The translations under genes and the position numbers were made by a program. Source: Clostridia bacterium (GTDB lineage Bacteria > Bacillota > Clostridia > Oscillospirales > Acutalibacteraceae). Taken from it: 34,171 nucleotides of DNA. Each line of letters starts with the position of its first letter. Position 1 is the stretch's first letter. The notes below the pieces were generated by a model. The model worked only from the letters and a program-made list of their open reading frames with translations. It did not search any database and was not told the origin of the DNA. The stretch covers positions 1 to 34,171 of the forward strand of contig JAFWGH010000046.1 of NCBI GenBank assembly GCA_017512465.1, read 5' to 3'. Below are positions 7,988-17,602 of this stretch, one piece after another.

Positions 7988-10039
7988 TTATTCTTTTGTT
8001 TTGTTTGTATCGCTTGGTGCCGGTGCTGTTTCGCCTCCTTCATCGTCAACGGGAGTTTCTTGCACAGGAGCTTCTTGTGCAGGTACTTCCGGCACAGGAG
8101 CTTCTTGCGGCACCTCGGCACTTTGCTCAGCCTGCTCCTGCTCGGCTTCCTCGGGAAGCTTGCCGGTTTCAAGCAAGGTCTTAAACTCATCGCCCTCAAG
8201 TTTTTCTTTTTCGAGCAATGCATTTGCAACCAACTCGAGCGAATCCATATGCTCATTTAATATCTGCTCGGTGCGCTGATATTGTACGGTAATGATGTTG
8301 TTAACCTCTTTATCAATTTCCGCAGCAATTTCCTCACTGTAATTTCTAACATGGGAATACTGCATGCCGAGGAATACCTCATCATTATCATCGCCAAAGC
8401 TAATCGGTCCTAATTTTTCACTCATGCCGTAGCGCGTTACCATATTGCGCGCAATCTCCGTGGCGCGTTTAATATCGTTGCTCGCACCGGTAGAAATATC
8501 GCCGAACACAAGCGCTTCCGCCACACGGCCGCCAAGAAGAACCACAATATCATCGAGCATTTCATTTTTCGAGTGATAACTCTTATCCTCTGTGGGCAAG
8601 CTCATGGTAAAGCCGCTGGCTCTGCCTCTTGGGATGATGGAAACCTGATGCACAGGGTCCTGACCCTCCAGATAATAGGTTGCAATCGCGTGACCGCCTT
8701 CGTGGAAGGCTGTGAGTCTCTTTTCCTTATCGCTCATTTTGCGCGATTTCTTTTCGGGTCCGACGACAACCTTAATTGCCGCTTCTTCAATCTGCTCCAT
8801 GGTGATAGCTTTCAAATCATTGCGCGCCGCAAGCAAAGCCGCTTCATTAAGCAGATTTTCCAAATCGGCACCGGTAAAGCCTGCCGTGGTTTTTGCAACG
8901 GTTTTCAAATTCACATCAGGCGCTAAAGGCTTATTCTTAGCGTGCACCTTTAAGATTTCTTCTCTGCCTTTCAAATCGGGATAGCCGACTGTGACCTGTC
9001 TGTCAAATCTGCCCGGTCTTAACAATGCCGGGTCGAGGATATCCGGTCTATTGGTTGCCGCAATAATTATAATGCCTTCATTTACGCCGAAACCATCCAT
9101 TTCAACGAGTAATTGGTTGAGGGTTTGCTCTCTTTCGTCATGACCGCCGCCCATGCCGGCACCTCTGTGTCTGCCGACAGCGTCAATCTCATCAATAAAG
9201 ATAATGGCAGGCGCCTGCTTCTTAGCCTGTTCAAACAAATCTCTCACACGCGAAGCACCGACACCGACATACAGTTCCACAAAGTTGGAACCGGAAATAG
9301 ATAAGAACGGTGCATCCGCTTCGCCTGCAACTGCCTTGGCAAGCAAAGTTTTACCGGTTCCCGGAGGTCCTACAAGCAATACGCCCTTAGGGATTCTTGC
9401 GCCGAGGTCATTAAACTTTTGCGGATTTTTAAGAAATCGCACGATTTCGGAAAGCTCTTCCTTTTCCTCATCGGCACCCGCAACATCCGCAAAGGTCTTT
9501 TTATCCTTTTGGTCGGAACCGTTGCGCACCTTAGCGCGTGAGAAGTTCATCGCATTTTTGTGGTCACTGCCCATTGCGCTTCCCATCTTTCTGATTAAGA
9601 AGAAATAAGCGAGAACCACAATACCGATTAAGACAACAGTGGGAAGAAGGCTGATCCAAATAGAGCCGTCGCTCCCCTTTTCGTAGTCCGCTTTAATCGG
9701 CTTATCGGGATTTTTAGTATTATGCGCAATCACGCTCTCGTGAATATCATTAATAAACATATTCACATTCGGCACGGTGTATTCTCTTGCTTGCTCTTCT
9801 TCCGCAAGCTTATACACCAGCTTTCCGTTGGAAAGATTCAAGGAATATTCCTCAACCTCTCCCTGCTCAAAATACTGAACCACTTCATAATAGGCGGATT
9901 TGTCGCTATCGCTTCTGCGTGAACCGATAAAGGCAATACCGCCTATGAACACGGCAAGCATAACGGCATACAAAATAATGGTTTTGACTTTGGAATTGCC
10001 GCCATCCTTTTTATCCGGTCTTTTTAAATTACTATCCAT
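7988..10039 (-). CDS. ftsH: ATP-dependent zinc metalloprotease FtsH
   Basis: A membrane-anchored AAA+ protease of about 683 residues. It has two N-terminal membrane helices (about 21-40 and 125-145) flanking an extracellular domain, Walker A GPPGTGKT, Walker [12 protein letters not shown], the arginine-finger region [21 protein letters not shown], and the zinc site AFHEGGHA (HEXXH; most relatives have HEAGH). It degrades misfolded membrane proteins and regulatory proteins. The last 50 residues are an acidic, Pro-rich linker with repeats such as [17 protein letters not shown]. The ATG at 10039 is chosen; a TTG at 10045 sits at better spacing (5 bases) from AAGGAG and is a real alternative. It lies 30 bases after hpt in the same operon, the usual Firmicute order tilS-hpt-ftsH. 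Confidence 0.95.
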   Translation of the reverse strand: MDSNLKRPDKKDGGNSKVKTIILYAVMLAVFIGGIAFIGSRRSDSDKSAYYEVVQYFEQGEVEEYSLNLSNGKLVYKLAEEEQAREYTVPNVNMFINDIHESVIAHNTKNPDKPIKADYEKGSDGSIWISLLPTVVLIGIVVLAYFFLIRKMGSAMGSDHKNAMNFSRAKVRNGSDQKDKKTFADVAGADEEKEELSEIVRFLKNPQKFNDLGARIPKGVLLVGPPGTGKTLLAKAVAGEADAPFLSISGSNFVELYVGVGASRVRDLFEQAKKQAPAIIFIDEIDAVGRHRGAGMGGGHDEREQTLNQLLVEMDGFGVNEGIIIIAATNRPDILDPALLRPGRFDRQVTVGYPDLKGREEILKVHAKNKPLAPDVNLKTVAKTTAGFTGADLENLLNEAALLAARNDLKAITMEQIEEAAIKVVVGPEKKSRKMSDKEKRLTAFHEGGHAIATYYLEGQDPVHQVSIIPRGRASGFTMSLPTEDKSYHSKNEMLDDIVVLLGGRVAEALVFGDISTGASNDIKRATEIARNMVTRYGMSEKLGPISFGDDNDEVFLGMQYSHVRNYSEEIAAEIDKEVNNIITVQYQRTEQILNEHMDSLELVANALLEKEKLEGDEFKTLLETGKLPEEAEQEQAEQSAEVPQEAPVPEVPAQEAPVQETPVDDEGGETAPAPSDTNKTKE

Positions 10040-10069
10040 GTGCAATATATCTCCTTAATGAGTTTGTAT

Positions 10070-10615
10070 TTAATCGGAATATACTTCGGGCTTCAACACG
10101 CCGATATAGGGTAAATTCCTGTATTTTTCATCATAATCCAAGCCGTAGCCCACAACAAATTCATCGGGTATTACTTTACCGACATAATCCGCTGTAATAT
10201 CGGCTTGGCGCCTGTCGGGTTTATCTAAGAGTGTGCAGATTTTGATGCTTGCGGGTTTTCTCGCCTTCAATAGCTCAATCGTGTAGGACAAAGATTTACC
10301 GCTGTCTAAAATATCTTCCACAATCAGTACGTCCATGCCCGCAATATCCACACCAAGGTCCTTAATCAGTCTGACAGCACCGGGGGTTGTGCCGCTGCCG
10401 TAAGAGGAAATTGCCATAAAATCAATGGCGCAGGGAATGGTGATGTGCCTGAAAACATCGGCACAAAAAACAAACGCGCCCTTTAAAACAGAGACGATAA
10501 TCACATTTTTATCCTTGTAGTCCTCGGATATTTTTGTGCCTAACTGTTCACAGATTTCTTCTATTTCTGCTTCATTTGCCAAAACATAAGCAATATCATT
10601 TTTCATATCTGCCAT
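10070..10615 (-). CDS. hpt: Hypoxanthine phosphoribosyltransferase
   Basis: A 181-residue protein starting at MADMKNDIAY. It makes IMP/GMP from hypoxanthine/guanine and PRPP in purine salvage. The PRPP-binding loop VLIVEDILDSGKSLSYT and the family pattern VSVLKGAFVFCADVFRH are present. The frame stays open upstream to 10774, but that extension overlaps tilS and shows no family similarity; the ATG at 10615 follows GGAGG and starts four bases after the tilS stop. In many Firmicutes Hpt and TilS are adjacent and reported to act together on ftsH expression (known from Bacillus; not shown here). Confidence 0.93.
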   Translation of the reverse strand: MADMKNDIAYVLANEAEIEEICEQLGTKISEDYKDKNVIIVSVLKGAFVFCADVFRHITIPCAIDFMAISSYGSGTTPGAVRLIKDLGVDIAGMDVLIVEDILDSGKSLSYTIELLKARKPASIKICTLLDKPDRRQADITADYVGKVIPDEFVVGYGLDYDEKYRNLPYIGVLKPEVYSD

Positions 10616-10619
10616 ACTG

Positions 10620-11933
10620 TTATTGTTCCTCCAAATACAAATATAAAACCTTTTTTGTGTCACCATCAACAGCCATATCTTTTTGCGGTGTGCTGCCGAG
10701 TGTGCCGATAACGGTTTGACCCATACAAAAAACGGGAAAAGCGCTTCTTTTTTCGGGTTCAAAGCCGATTTCATTCAAATATTTTTTCATGCTTTTCGAT
10801 ACACCGCGCTTTGCATCATAAAACGCATCGCCTGTGCGCTTATTACGACATATCGGATAGGCATTAATTTTATCATAATCAAGCGTAAATGAAAACCGAT
10901 GATACGCTAAATTTTCAAATTGTTTACAATTAAGTAATTGTATGTGCAAAATACCGATGGGAAGGTGATATTTTCCCTCTTTTGCTTCAAAGGAATATGC
11001 TTCTTTTTTCTCCTCGCCGGGGAATTCCAACATACCTCTGCGCACGCGTACCACAGCGCCCGAATTGATTTGCACACTGCCGCCGCTTTGCAGGATATCA
11101 CAAATTGCCGCCATATGAGAATATTCCGGCACGGTACCGATTTCCTCACGGCAAATATAGCGTATCACTTCATGACGAAGTGCCGGCTCCAATGCGACAA
11201 TTTTTGCGGCATCATAACCGTTTTTTTTACAAAAGCGCGCCGCGAAGTTTTCAAAATACGCGGTTTGCTCTTTAAAAACCTCCATTGTTTTAGCAGCATT
11301 TGTTTCAAATGAAGGATTGATATCTTTTAAACGCGGGATGACATTTAAGCGCAAAGCATTGCGGCTGTAAGAAACATCATCATTTGTGCTGTCCGTCATA
11401 TATTCGAGCGCATTTTCTTTGAGATATGCCAAAACATCTTCACCCGAGCAGGCAATCAGCGGCCGAATGATATTCTCTCTTTTCGGAGGAATACCGCACA
11501 TTCCGCGGCTGCCGCTACCGCGCACAAGATGAAAAAGCATTGTTTCCACGCTGTCGGATAAAGTGTGAGCTGTTGCGATTTTATCCGCTTTTATACTCTC
11601 GAACGCTGCATACCGTAACTCTCGCCCGCAGGTTTCCTCACTGATTTTGCGCTCTTTGGCAAGCTGCGGCACGTCATAGTGAAAGCAGCTGCACTCTATG
11701 CCGTATTTTTCGCAAAACGCTTTAACAAAGCGCTCATCCCGATCCGCCTCTTCTGCGCGAATACCGTGATGCACATGAACTGCATGTAGCGAGAAGGCAT
11801 ATTCCTCATGCAGTGTGTATAATACGTGCAGCAGCGCTATCGAGTCTTTGCCGCCGGATACACCGACAGCAATTGTATCTCCCAGTGCAATCATGGCATA
11901 TTGTTTGATTGTTTCGATTACTTTTTCTCTCAT
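10620..11933 (-). CDS. tilS: tRNA(Ile)-lysidine synthase
   Basis: A 437-residue N-type ATP pyrophosphatase. The PP-loop SGGKDS is at about residues 25-30, followed by HVHHGIRAEEADRD and TAHTLSDSVETMLFHLVRGSG, all typical of TilS. It changes C34 of the AUA-reading tRNA-Ile to lysidine, which switches charging and decoding from Met to Ile, and is normally essential. The central and C-terminal TilS domains follow, including a GDAF block. The start overlaps the dnaB stop by 4 bases (ATGA), so translation is probably coupled. hpt follows after four bases. Confidence 0.93.
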   Translation of the reverse strand: MREKVIETIKQYAMIALGDTIAVGVSGGKDSIALLHVLYTLHEEYAFSLHAVHVHHGIRAEEADRDERFVKAFCEKYGIECSCFHYDVPQLAKERKISEETCGRELRYAAFESIKADKIATAHTLSDSVETMLFHLVRGSGSRGMCGIPPKRENIIRPLIACSGEDVLAYLKENALEYMTDSTNDDVSYSRNALRLNVIPRLKDINPSFETNAAKTMEVFKEQTAYFENFAARFCKKNGYDAAKIVALEPALRHEVIRYICREEIGTVPEYSHMAAICDILQSGGSVQINSGAVVRVRRGMLEFPGEEKKEAYSFEAKEGKYHLPIGILHIQLLNCKQFENLAYHRFSFTLDYDKINAYPICRNKRTGDAFYDAKRGVSKSMKKYLNEIGFEPEKRSAFPVFCMGQTVIGTLGSTPQKDMAVDGDTKKVLYLYLEEQ

Positions 11934-13306
11934 TGAGCAAAGTCTGAATCCTTAATATATTGAATCGCAGTGAATTTTGCGTGCTCGCCGTCAAAATGCA
12001 ATTTGATATTATCTAAGCTGCCGTGACGGTTTTTGGCAATAATCAGCTCCGCGGCTGTCGGGTCAACGTCCTGCGCCTCTTCATCCGGTTCACTGCCGGG
12101 TGTTGTATAGTAATAATCTCTGTGCAAGAACAGCACGACATCGGCATCCTGCTCAATGGAGCCGGATTCACGCAAATCCGTTAACACAGGGCGCCTGGCT
12201 CTGCCTTCTGCCGAGCCTCTGTTTAACTGGGCGCAAACGACAACGGGAATACCAAGGTCTTTTGCCATAATCTTAAGCTCTCTTGTGATGGAAGAAATTT
12301 CCTGCACACGGTTTTCTTTTTTGCTTGAAGAACTTAAAAGTCCCAAATAGTCAATAAAGACAATATCTACTCCGGGCACTCTGCGCACACGGCTTTTTAG
12401 AGAAGGAACGGTCATATCCGAAGAATCATCAATATATAAATTGGTCATGGAATATCTTCCGATGGACTCACCGAGCGCTGTCCAATCCTCTTTGGTTAAC
12501 TCGCCCGAACGGAATTTACTGTTTTCAATACCCGAATCCATCGCCAATAATCTCTCCGCAATCTCTTCCTTGCTCATTTCCAAAGAAAATACAATGGCGG
12601 TTTTGCCTTTTAACATGGTCACATTGCGCGCAAAATTCAGCGCTATGTTGGTTTTACCCATCGCCGGGCGCGCACCGATAACAATTAAATTACCTTTGTT
12701 AAAGCCGCTCAAGGTCTTATCGAGTACCTTATATCCCGATTCAATGCCCTTATCGTCCTCCTCACCCTGGGAGAGGCGCTCAACACGCGGCATCAATTCA
12801 TTAATTAATATTTCACCGATTTTTTTCGGTTCATTTTTGATGGAACGGCCGGAACGAATGTCATAGATGCGCTTTTCCGCCGCATCAATAACCGTGTTGG
12901 CATCGTCACCCGCCGCGTTTGCTTCATCAATCGTTTCTTTTGAAGCATTAATAATCACACGCAAATAATATTTTTCGCGCACAATATTGGCATATTGCAC
13001 CACATTGGCGGTACTCGGTACACTTGCGGCTAGCTCTAAAAGATATTTTCTGCCGTTTTGCTCGCCCCAATCACCGTTTTCCTTCATCTTATCATTAATG
13101 ATAACGGGGTCAATCTTTTTGGAGAAGGTATCGAGATTGAGCATGATTTCAAAAATTTTGCCGTTTAAATCCACATAAAATTCATCCGCTTTTACCTTAT
13201 CGGCAATATCTTTAAAACAATCCGGTTGCTTTAAAATGCAACCCAACAAAGCCTGCTCCGCCTCAACGGAACAAGGTAAATTCTCAAAATTAAATAAATC
13301 AGCCAT
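11930..13306 (-). CDS. dnaB: Replicative DNA helicase DnaB
   Basis: About 458 residues starting at MADLFNFENLPCSVEAEQ. The N-terminal DnaB domain (to about 130) is followed by the RecA-like helicase core with Walker A GARPAMGKT, Walker B VDIVFIDYLGLL, and the C-terminal block ADVVLFLHRDYYY. It is the hexameric helicase that unwinds the replication fork. The frame is open upstream to 13381, but the ATG at 13306 has GGGGG five bases before it and matches the family start. No intein is present. The rplI-dnaB order is common in Firmicutes. tilS overlaps its stop by 4 bases. Confidence 0.95.
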   Translation of the reverse strand: MADLFNFENLPCSVEAEQALLGCILKQPDCFKDIADKVKADEFYVDLNGKIFEIMLNLDTFSKKIDPVIINDKMKENGDWGEQNGRKYLLELAASVPSTANVVQYANIVREKYYLRVIINASKETIDEANAAGDDANTVIDAAEKRIYDIRSGRSIKNEPKKIGEILINELMPRVERLSQGEEDDKGIESGYKVLDKTLSGFNKGNLIVIGARPAMGKTNIALNFARNVTMLKGKTAIVFSLEMSKEEIAERLLAMDSGIENSKFRSGELTKEDWTALGESIGRYSMTNLYIDDSSDMTVPSLKSRVRRVPGVDIVFIDYLGLLSSSSKKENRVQEISSITRELKIMAKDLGIPVVVCAQLNRGSAEGRARRPVLTDLRESGSIEQDADVVLFLHRDYYYTTPGSEPDEEAQDVDPTAAELIIAKNRHGSLDNIKLHFDGEHAKFTAIQYIKDSDFAQ

Positions 13307-13386
13307 ACATACCCCCACAAAATAACGAGAATGTGTGAAAACTTGCGTGCGTATCCTCGCCGCACAGGCATGGATGTACACGCCGA

Positions 13387-13404
13387 TGTGATTGTAAAAT
13401 CACA
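13387..13404. other. Small hairpin in the rplI-dnaB spacer
   Basis: Perfect 7-bp stem TGTGATT/AATCACA with a 4-base loop in the 112-base spacer. No T-run follows, so it is unlikely to be a full terminator; it may be a processing or stabilising element. Confidence 0.35.
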
Positions 13405-13418
13405 ACAATATAGCGCAT

Positions 13419-13865
13419 TTACGCTTCGCTCACCTGCACATACAGCTTTGCGCTCACGCCCTGCGGCAGTTTCACTTCCGCACCGAAAGTACCGAAGGTT
13501 TTAATATCTGCTTCCAAGCTTACTTTCTTTTTATCGATATTGCAATCATACTGCTCATTAATCGCCGCGGCAACCTCTTTATTGGTAATAGAGCCGAACA
13601 GCTTGCCCGCAGAACCCGCCTTGGCTTTGACCTTTATGGTTTGCGCATTGAGTCTGCTCGCCAGCTGTTGTGCCGCCTCAAGCTCCTGCGCCTTATGGAA
13701 ATCGGCAGCTGCCTGCTTGGTTTTCACCTCATTCATTGCCTTGGCATCTGCTTCAACCGCCAAACCCTTTGCAAGTAAAAAGTTTCTTGCATAACCGGTA
13801 GCGGCATTGACCACATCGCCTTTTTTGCCTAAGCTTTTAACATCCTGCAACAGTACTACTTTCAT
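13419..13865 (-). CDS. rplI: 50S ribosomal protein L9
   Basis: 148 residues starting [19 protein letters not shown], the L9 N-terminal domain with the signature around [13 protein letters not shown] long connecting helix (about 45-75) and a C-terminal domain (about 80-148) follow, normal for the family. L9 sits at the base of the L1 stalk and helps maintain reading frame. The frame extends upstream to 13916, but the ATG at 13865 has GGAAGGGG six bases before it and is the canonical start. It lies between rnj and dnaB in one direction. Confidence 0.96.
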   Translation of the reverse strand: MKVVLLQDVKSLGKKGDVVNAATGYARNFLLAKGLAVEADAKAMNEVKTKQAAADFHKAQELEAAQQLASRLNAQTIKVKAKAGSAGKLFGSITNKEVAAAINEQYDCNIDKKKVSLEADIKTFGTFGAEVKLPQGVSAKLYVQVSEA

Positions 13866-13966
13866 AATGTACCCCTTCCGTAAAATCCAGATATATGCTC
13901 CTTGAAAGCCAAACACATTTCAAAAAGCCTTGTTTCTTATCGCTTAATCATGTATGTGCTTATGCA

Positions 13967-15871
13967 CTATACCTCCATAATGACAGGCAGTATCATGGGA
14001 TTGCGCTTGGTTTGCCTGTAGATGAGGTTGGATATTTCTCTTGCCAGCTTATTGCGCAAAGCGGAAACATCATAATTCTTGCTCCGCAGAAAATCCTCAA
14101 TCACTTCTTCACTGCGGCGCTCGATAGAGGCAATGAGTTCTTCATTCTCTTTCATATACACAAAGCCTCTGGAAGTGACCTCGGGACCTGCGAGCAAAAA
14201 TCTTGAATGAATATCTACCGCTGCCGCCACGCTAATCATGCCTGCGGAGGACAAACGGCTTCTGTCATGCAAGACAATGGATTCTACATCGCCAAAACCC
14301 GATGAATCAATAAAGGTGACGCCGGCAGGGATTTTTTCGGCTGCCTCTACAGCACCTTTTGCATTAATGGTATAGCGCATACCGTTTTCGGGAATGAGGA
14401 TTTGTTTGTTTTGATATCCCATTTTTTGCGCGAGAGCTGCATGCTTCTTTAAATGCTTCTGCTCGCCGTGCACCGGAATAAACAGCTTTGGCTGCACAAG
14501 GCTAATCATCATTTTTAACTCTTCGGCACAGGCGTGACCGGAGACATGTGTGCGGTACATGTTTTCATAAATAACTTCCGCACCATGCTGAATTAAGCCG
14601 TTAATCACATTGCCGACACCGCGCTCATTACCCGGAATTGGTCTTGAAGAAATAATAACATAATCATTCGGCGTGATTTCCACCTGCCGGTGCTCACTCA
14701 AAGCCATTTTGGAAAGTGCCGCCATCGGCTCACCCTGAGAGCCGGTACAAATGAGCACAAGTTTATTATCGGGATAATTTTTTATATCCTCTTTGGTAAT
14801 TAACAGTCCCTTCGGCACCTTGAGATAGCCGAGCTCCTCGCCGAGAGCGACAACATTGCTCATGCTTCTGCCCATTACGGCAACCTTGCGCTTAAGCACC
14901 TTTGCCACATCCATAATCTGTTGAATGCGGTGCACATTAGAGGCAAAGGTAGCCACAATAATGCGGCGCCTGCCCGCCTCTCGGAACAGTGCTTCGAAGG
15001 TGCCGCCGACCATGCTTTCAGACAGCGTATATCCATCCTTTTCGGCATTGGTACTGTCTTGCATCATTGCCAGCACACCCGCTTTGCCAAGCTGCGCAAA
15101 GCGCGGTAAATCTATCACTTCGCCATCAATAGGCGTTGTGTCTATTTTAAAGTCGCCTGTTTGCACAATCACACCGGCACCGGTTTTAATGGCAAAACCG
15201 ACCGCATCCGGTATGGAGTGGTTGACATGGATACATTCCACTTCAAATTTGCCGATTTTTAAAACATCACCGGCTTGGAAGCGCTTTAAGGTGCAGGTAT
15301 TTAAAATACCATGCTCTTTTAATTTGATTTCGATTAAACCGAGTGTCAGCGCCGTGCCGTAAACCGGGGCATTGATTTCTTTAAGAAGATATGCCAAAGA
15401 GCCGATATGGTCCTCATGACCATGGGTGATTAGAATAGCTTTTATCTTATCGGCATTATCTTTAATGTAAGAAAAATCGGGAATGACGGCATCCACACCA
15501 TGCATGGTGCCATCGGGAAATGCCAAGCCGCAATCGACAATAATCATTTCCCCATCATACTCATAAACCGTAATATTTTTGCCGATTTCACCCAGACCGC
15601 CCAAAAATGAAATATGAATCTTTTTCGGAGTTTTGAGTTTCTTTAACGGTTGTGTTTTTACTTGCTTATTGGTTTTCTTTACCGCATTTTTATTGCGTGT
15701 TGTCTTTGCTTGCGCCTTCTTGGGTGATTTTGCATTCACGCGTGCACTTCCGGTGCCGCTTTTTTTCTTAACGCTTTTTTTGCTACCGGTTTCCGACAGT
15801 TTTACTTTTTTACTCACACGCCGCTTTTTCTGCTCACCGGCAGACTGTTTTTGTTTTTCTTTAGCAGCCAT
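13967..15871 (-). CDS. rnj: Ribonuclease J with Lys-rich N-terminal extension
   Basis: A 634-residue metallo-beta-lactamase/beta-CASP RNase. The zinc motif THGHEDHIGSL lies near residue 150, followed by HVNHSIPDAVGF, TGDFKID, QDSTNAE, and the beta-CASP blocks TGSQGEPMAAL, SSRPIPGNE and HVSGHA, then the PVHGE block. RNase J combines endo- and 5'-to-3' exonuclease activity in mRNA decay and rRNA processing. The first 84 or so residues are a Lys/Ser/Thr-rich, low-complexity extension not needed for the fold; it could bind RNA or ribosomes (inference). The start follows AAGGAAA and a good promoter. The gene heads the rnj-rplI-dnaB-tilS-hpt-ftsH run. Confidence 0.93.
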   Translation of the reverse strand: MAAKEKQKQSAGEQKKRRVSKKVKLSETGSKKSVKKKSGTGSARVNAKSPKKAQAKTTRNKNAVKKTNKQVKTQPLKKLKTPKKIHISFLGGLGEIGKNITVYEYDGEMIIVDCGLAFPDGTMHGVDAVIPDFSYIKDNADKIKAILITHGHEDHIGSLAYLLKEINAPVYGTALTLGLIEIKLKEHGILNTCTLKRFQAGDVLKIGKFEVECIHVNHSIPDAVGFAIKTGAGVIVQTGDFKIDTTPIDGEVIDLPRFAQLGKAGVLAMMQDSTNAEKDGYTLSESMVGGTFEALFREAGRRRIIVATFASNVHRIQQIMDVAKVLKRKVAVMGRSMSNVVALGEELGYLKVPKGLLITKEDIKNYPDNKLVLICTGSQGEPMAALSKMALSEHRQVEITPNDYVIISSRPIPGNERGVGNVINGLIQHGAEVIYENMYRTHVSGHACAEELKMMISLVQPKLFIPVHGEQKHLKKHAALAQKMGYQNKQILIPENGMRYTINAKGAVEAAEKIPAGVTFIDSSGFGDVESIVLHDRSRLSSAGMISVAAAVDIHSRFLLAGPEVTSRGFVYMKENEELIASIERRSEEVIEDFLRSKNYDVSALRNKLAREISNLIYRQTKRNPMILPVIMEV

Positions 15872-15928
15872 TAAATATTTCCTTTCAATTAACTATATAT
15901 ATAAATTATTATTAAATACATACAGTAT

Positions 15929-15957
15929 ATTTTACAAGTATTATCGTCCAAAGTCAA
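15929..15957 (-). promoter_or_regulatory. Sigma-A-type promoter of rnj
   Basis: Read on the minus strand: -35 TTGACT (15952-15957), 17-base spacer, -10 TAAAAT (15929-15934). It is divergent from the rnhA promoter, with only 15 bases between the two -35 boxes. Confidence 0.75.
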
Positions 15958-15972
15958 GGAATATTTCCCCAC

Positions 15973-16001
15973 TTGATAAAAAAAACGGTGTTTGCTATAA
16001 T
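15973..16001 (+). promoter_or_regulatory. Sigma-A-type promoter of rnhA
   Basis: -35 TTGATA (15973-15978), 17-base spacer, perfect -10 TATAAT (15996-16001), 31 bases before the start codon. Confidence 0.8.
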
Positions 16002-16032
16002 TGTTTTAACACTTAGTGATTAAGGATTTATT

Positions 16033-16470
16033 ATGAAAACAGTACAACTTTATACCGATGGTGCCTGCTCCGGCAATCCCGGTGCCGGCGGATGGGGTGC
16101 CATTTTGGTGTATAACGGAAAAGAAAAAGAGCTTTCGGGCTATGCGCCCGAAACCACCAACAACCGCATGGAGTTGACCGCTGTCATTGAAGGCTTGCGC
16201 GCACTCAATCAACCCTGCATGGTCGAATTGACAACCGATTCTAAATATGTTGCCGATGCGCTGCTGCTCGGTTGGGCAAAATCCTGGCAGCAAAACGGTT
16301 GGAAAAAGAAAGATAAAAAGCCGGCGCTCAATCCCGATTTGTGGGAAGAATTGCTGGCACTGAGTGAAAAACACAAAGTGGATATCACGTGGGTAAAAGG
16401 TCATGCAGGACATCCGTATAACGAGCGCTGCGACGCCTTGGCAACCGGAGAAATTGAAAAGCACAGATAA
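16033..16470 (+). CDS. rnhA: Ribonuclease HI
   Basis: 145 residues with all RNase HI active-site elements: [16 protein letters not shown] (first Asp near residue 9), [12 protein letters not shown] (Glu), TTDSKYV (Asp), and [17 protein letters not shown] with the last His and Asp. It cuts the RNA strand of RNA-DNA hybrids, for example Okazaki primers and R-loops. The basic handle region ([18 protein letters not shown]) is present. The length is close to E. coli RNase HI. It is an isolated plus-strand gene with its own promoter and a shared downstream terminator. Confidence 0.95.
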   Translation: MKTVQLYTDGACSGNPGAGGWGAILVYNGKEKELSGYAPETTNNRMELTAVIEGLRALNQPCMVELTTDSKYVADALLLGWAKSWQQNGWKKKDKKPALNPDLWEELLALSEKHKVDITWVKGHAGHPYNERCDALATGEIEKHR

Positions 16471-16583
16471 TTTTTTTACGGCATTATCCCCTGTAGCTCA
16501 CTCAATTTTAAGATAAAATTTTACTACAATTTTATTTTTTAGAAATATTTATCGATTTTTAGCGCATAATCCATGATAAAGAC

Positions 16584-16617
16584 AAAAATCCCGAAGTGTG
16601 CAAACTTCGGGATTTTT
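16584..16617. terminator. Bidirectional terminator between rnhA and the Cys-rich gene
   Basis: Perfect 14-bp stem AAAAATCCCGAAGT/ACTTCGGGATTTTT with a 6-base loop. A-rich and T-rich arms give a U-tract on both strands, so it serves both convergent genes. Confidence 0.85.
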
Positions 16618-16635
16618 GTTTTAAGAATCAGTATC

Positions 16636-17481
16636 TCAGCGCCTGTTCGGTCTGTCGTTACGGCGCATATTATCGGGACACTCGCCATCGTAATCCATCG
16701 GCTTGTCACAGCCGCAGGCATTGCATGCCGGTCCGTTTCCGGGAAAGAACTCTTCAAGCGGAAAGTCAAAGCTTCTGAATACTTCACACGGACTGTCATT
16801 ATCCGCGTTACATTCTTTTTCGGGTACCGCAAATTCATATGCCGGCAAGGTCACCTGCACATCACGGCTCAGTTGCATAATGGAGAATAAGCCGAGAGTT
16901 ACCACAATCTTTTGGTCGCCTGTGTTTTGCGCAATTGTTCCGCCCATGGCTTGATTGACCGCTTCGGGGATTTGCACACATTCCGGAACGGTATTATTGA
17001 CAATATCACTGCCAAGCACCATCGGCTCCATTGCCTGCACTTTGGCTACAGGTGCCGTAACGGAAGCCGGCAATTCAGCCGTATCTGCACTGCTAAAGGT
17101 ATTTACCGCACCTGTTGCGCCGTATAACATACTGCGTTTGGTAAACGTACATACGCCCTGTACGGATTCGGGAGTGCTGCTGCCGGCTTGATAGACATTA
17201 AAATCAACCGTGAAGTAATAGCTGCACTCAACCGCATAACAGCCTCTGTTATACGATACCTCGTCCATATCCACATATGCGGTTAAAATATCACAATCTA
17301 CCGCCTTCACGGAACAGGCAGACTCGATAAGCGCCGCATCCGCTTCGGGAAACACGACTTCCAAATTTTCCAAACAGTCTCTATCAGCACATGAGTCATA
17401 GATTCTTGTAATATCTGCACTCAGTGCGTTATTCGGAGCAGAGCAACAACCTTTTGTTCCCCTGCTGTTTACATTTGGCAT
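16636..17481 (-). CDS. Cys-rich protein, probably sporulation-related
   Basis: 281 residues, no signal peptide, 16 cysteines, including a C-terminal ACNACGC cluster, and a basic end (MRRNDRPNRR). The N-terminal half contains NALSADITRIYDSCADRDCLENL and FNRGCY-like aromatic/Cys motifs, which I recognise as common in uncharacterised proteins of Clostridia; no named domain is assigned. The start follows a strong AAGGAGG site. The promoter matches sigma-E (see 17529-17557), so expression in the mother cell during sporulation is the best reading, and a spore coat or coat-assembly role with disulfide cross-linking is a reasonable guess. It is monocistronic, with a strong terminator. Function is unproven. 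Confidence 0.75.
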   Translation of the reverse strand: MPNVNSRGTKGCCSAPNNALSADITRIYDSCADRDCLENLEVVFPEADAALIESACSVKAVDCDILTAYVDMDEVSYNRGCYAVECSYYFTVDFNVYQAGSSTPESVQGVCTFTKRSMLYGATGAVNTFSSADTAELPASVTAPVAKVQAMEPMVLGSDIVNNTVPECVQIPEAVNQAMGGTIAQNTGDQKIVVTLGLFSIMQLSRDVQVTLPAYEFAVPEKECNADNDSPCEVFRSFDFPLEEFFPGNGPACNACGCDKPMDYDGECPDNMRRNDRPNRR

Positions 17482-17528
17482 TTCATTTCCTCCTTTATTA
17501 TTTCAAGCAAATAGCTTGCTTTCATTCC

Positions 17529-17557
17529 ATTGTATGAAACAAAGAAAAGAAATGTGA
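17529..17557 (-). promoter_or_regulatory. Candidate sigma-E (mother-cell) promoter
   Basis: Read on the minus strand: -35 TCACATT (17551-17557), 14-base spacer, -10 CATACAAT (17529-17536). Against the Bacillus sigma-E consensus (KMATATT, 13-15 bases, CATACAMT) this is 6 of 7 and 8 of 8. It lies about 48 bases before the Cys-rich gene. There is no convincing sigma-A promoter in the same spacer. Confidence 0.65.
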
Positions 17558-17558
17558 C

Positions 17559-17602
17559 AAATAAGGATTTGTCGGGCTCTTTCGAGCCCGCAAACCTTAT
17601 TT
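17559..17602. repeat. 46-base palindrome family, degenerate copy 3
   Basis: Hairpin with arms AAATAAGGATTTG and CAAACCTTATTT around a GGGCTC/GAGCCC core. It is clearly related to the copies at 634-679 and 17758-17803, with changes in the centre. It directly abuts the -35 box of the candidate sigma-E promoter. Confidence 0.65.

Noticed and set aside
10616-10774. Upstream extension of hpt
   Set aside because: Overlaps tilS, has no family similarity, and a GGAGG site marks the start at 10615.
13307-13381. Upstream extension of dnaB
   Set aside because: No similarity to DnaB; the ATG at 13306 has a good ribosome site.
11930-13865. Replication origin near dnaB and rplI
   Set aside because: No dnaA, no cluster of DnaA boxes and no strong strand switch at this point.
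16488-16502. CCCCTGTAGCTCA resembles the 5' end of a tRNA gene
   Set aside because: No anticodon arm, T-arm or acceptor complement follows within 90 bases; at best a chance match or tiny remnant.
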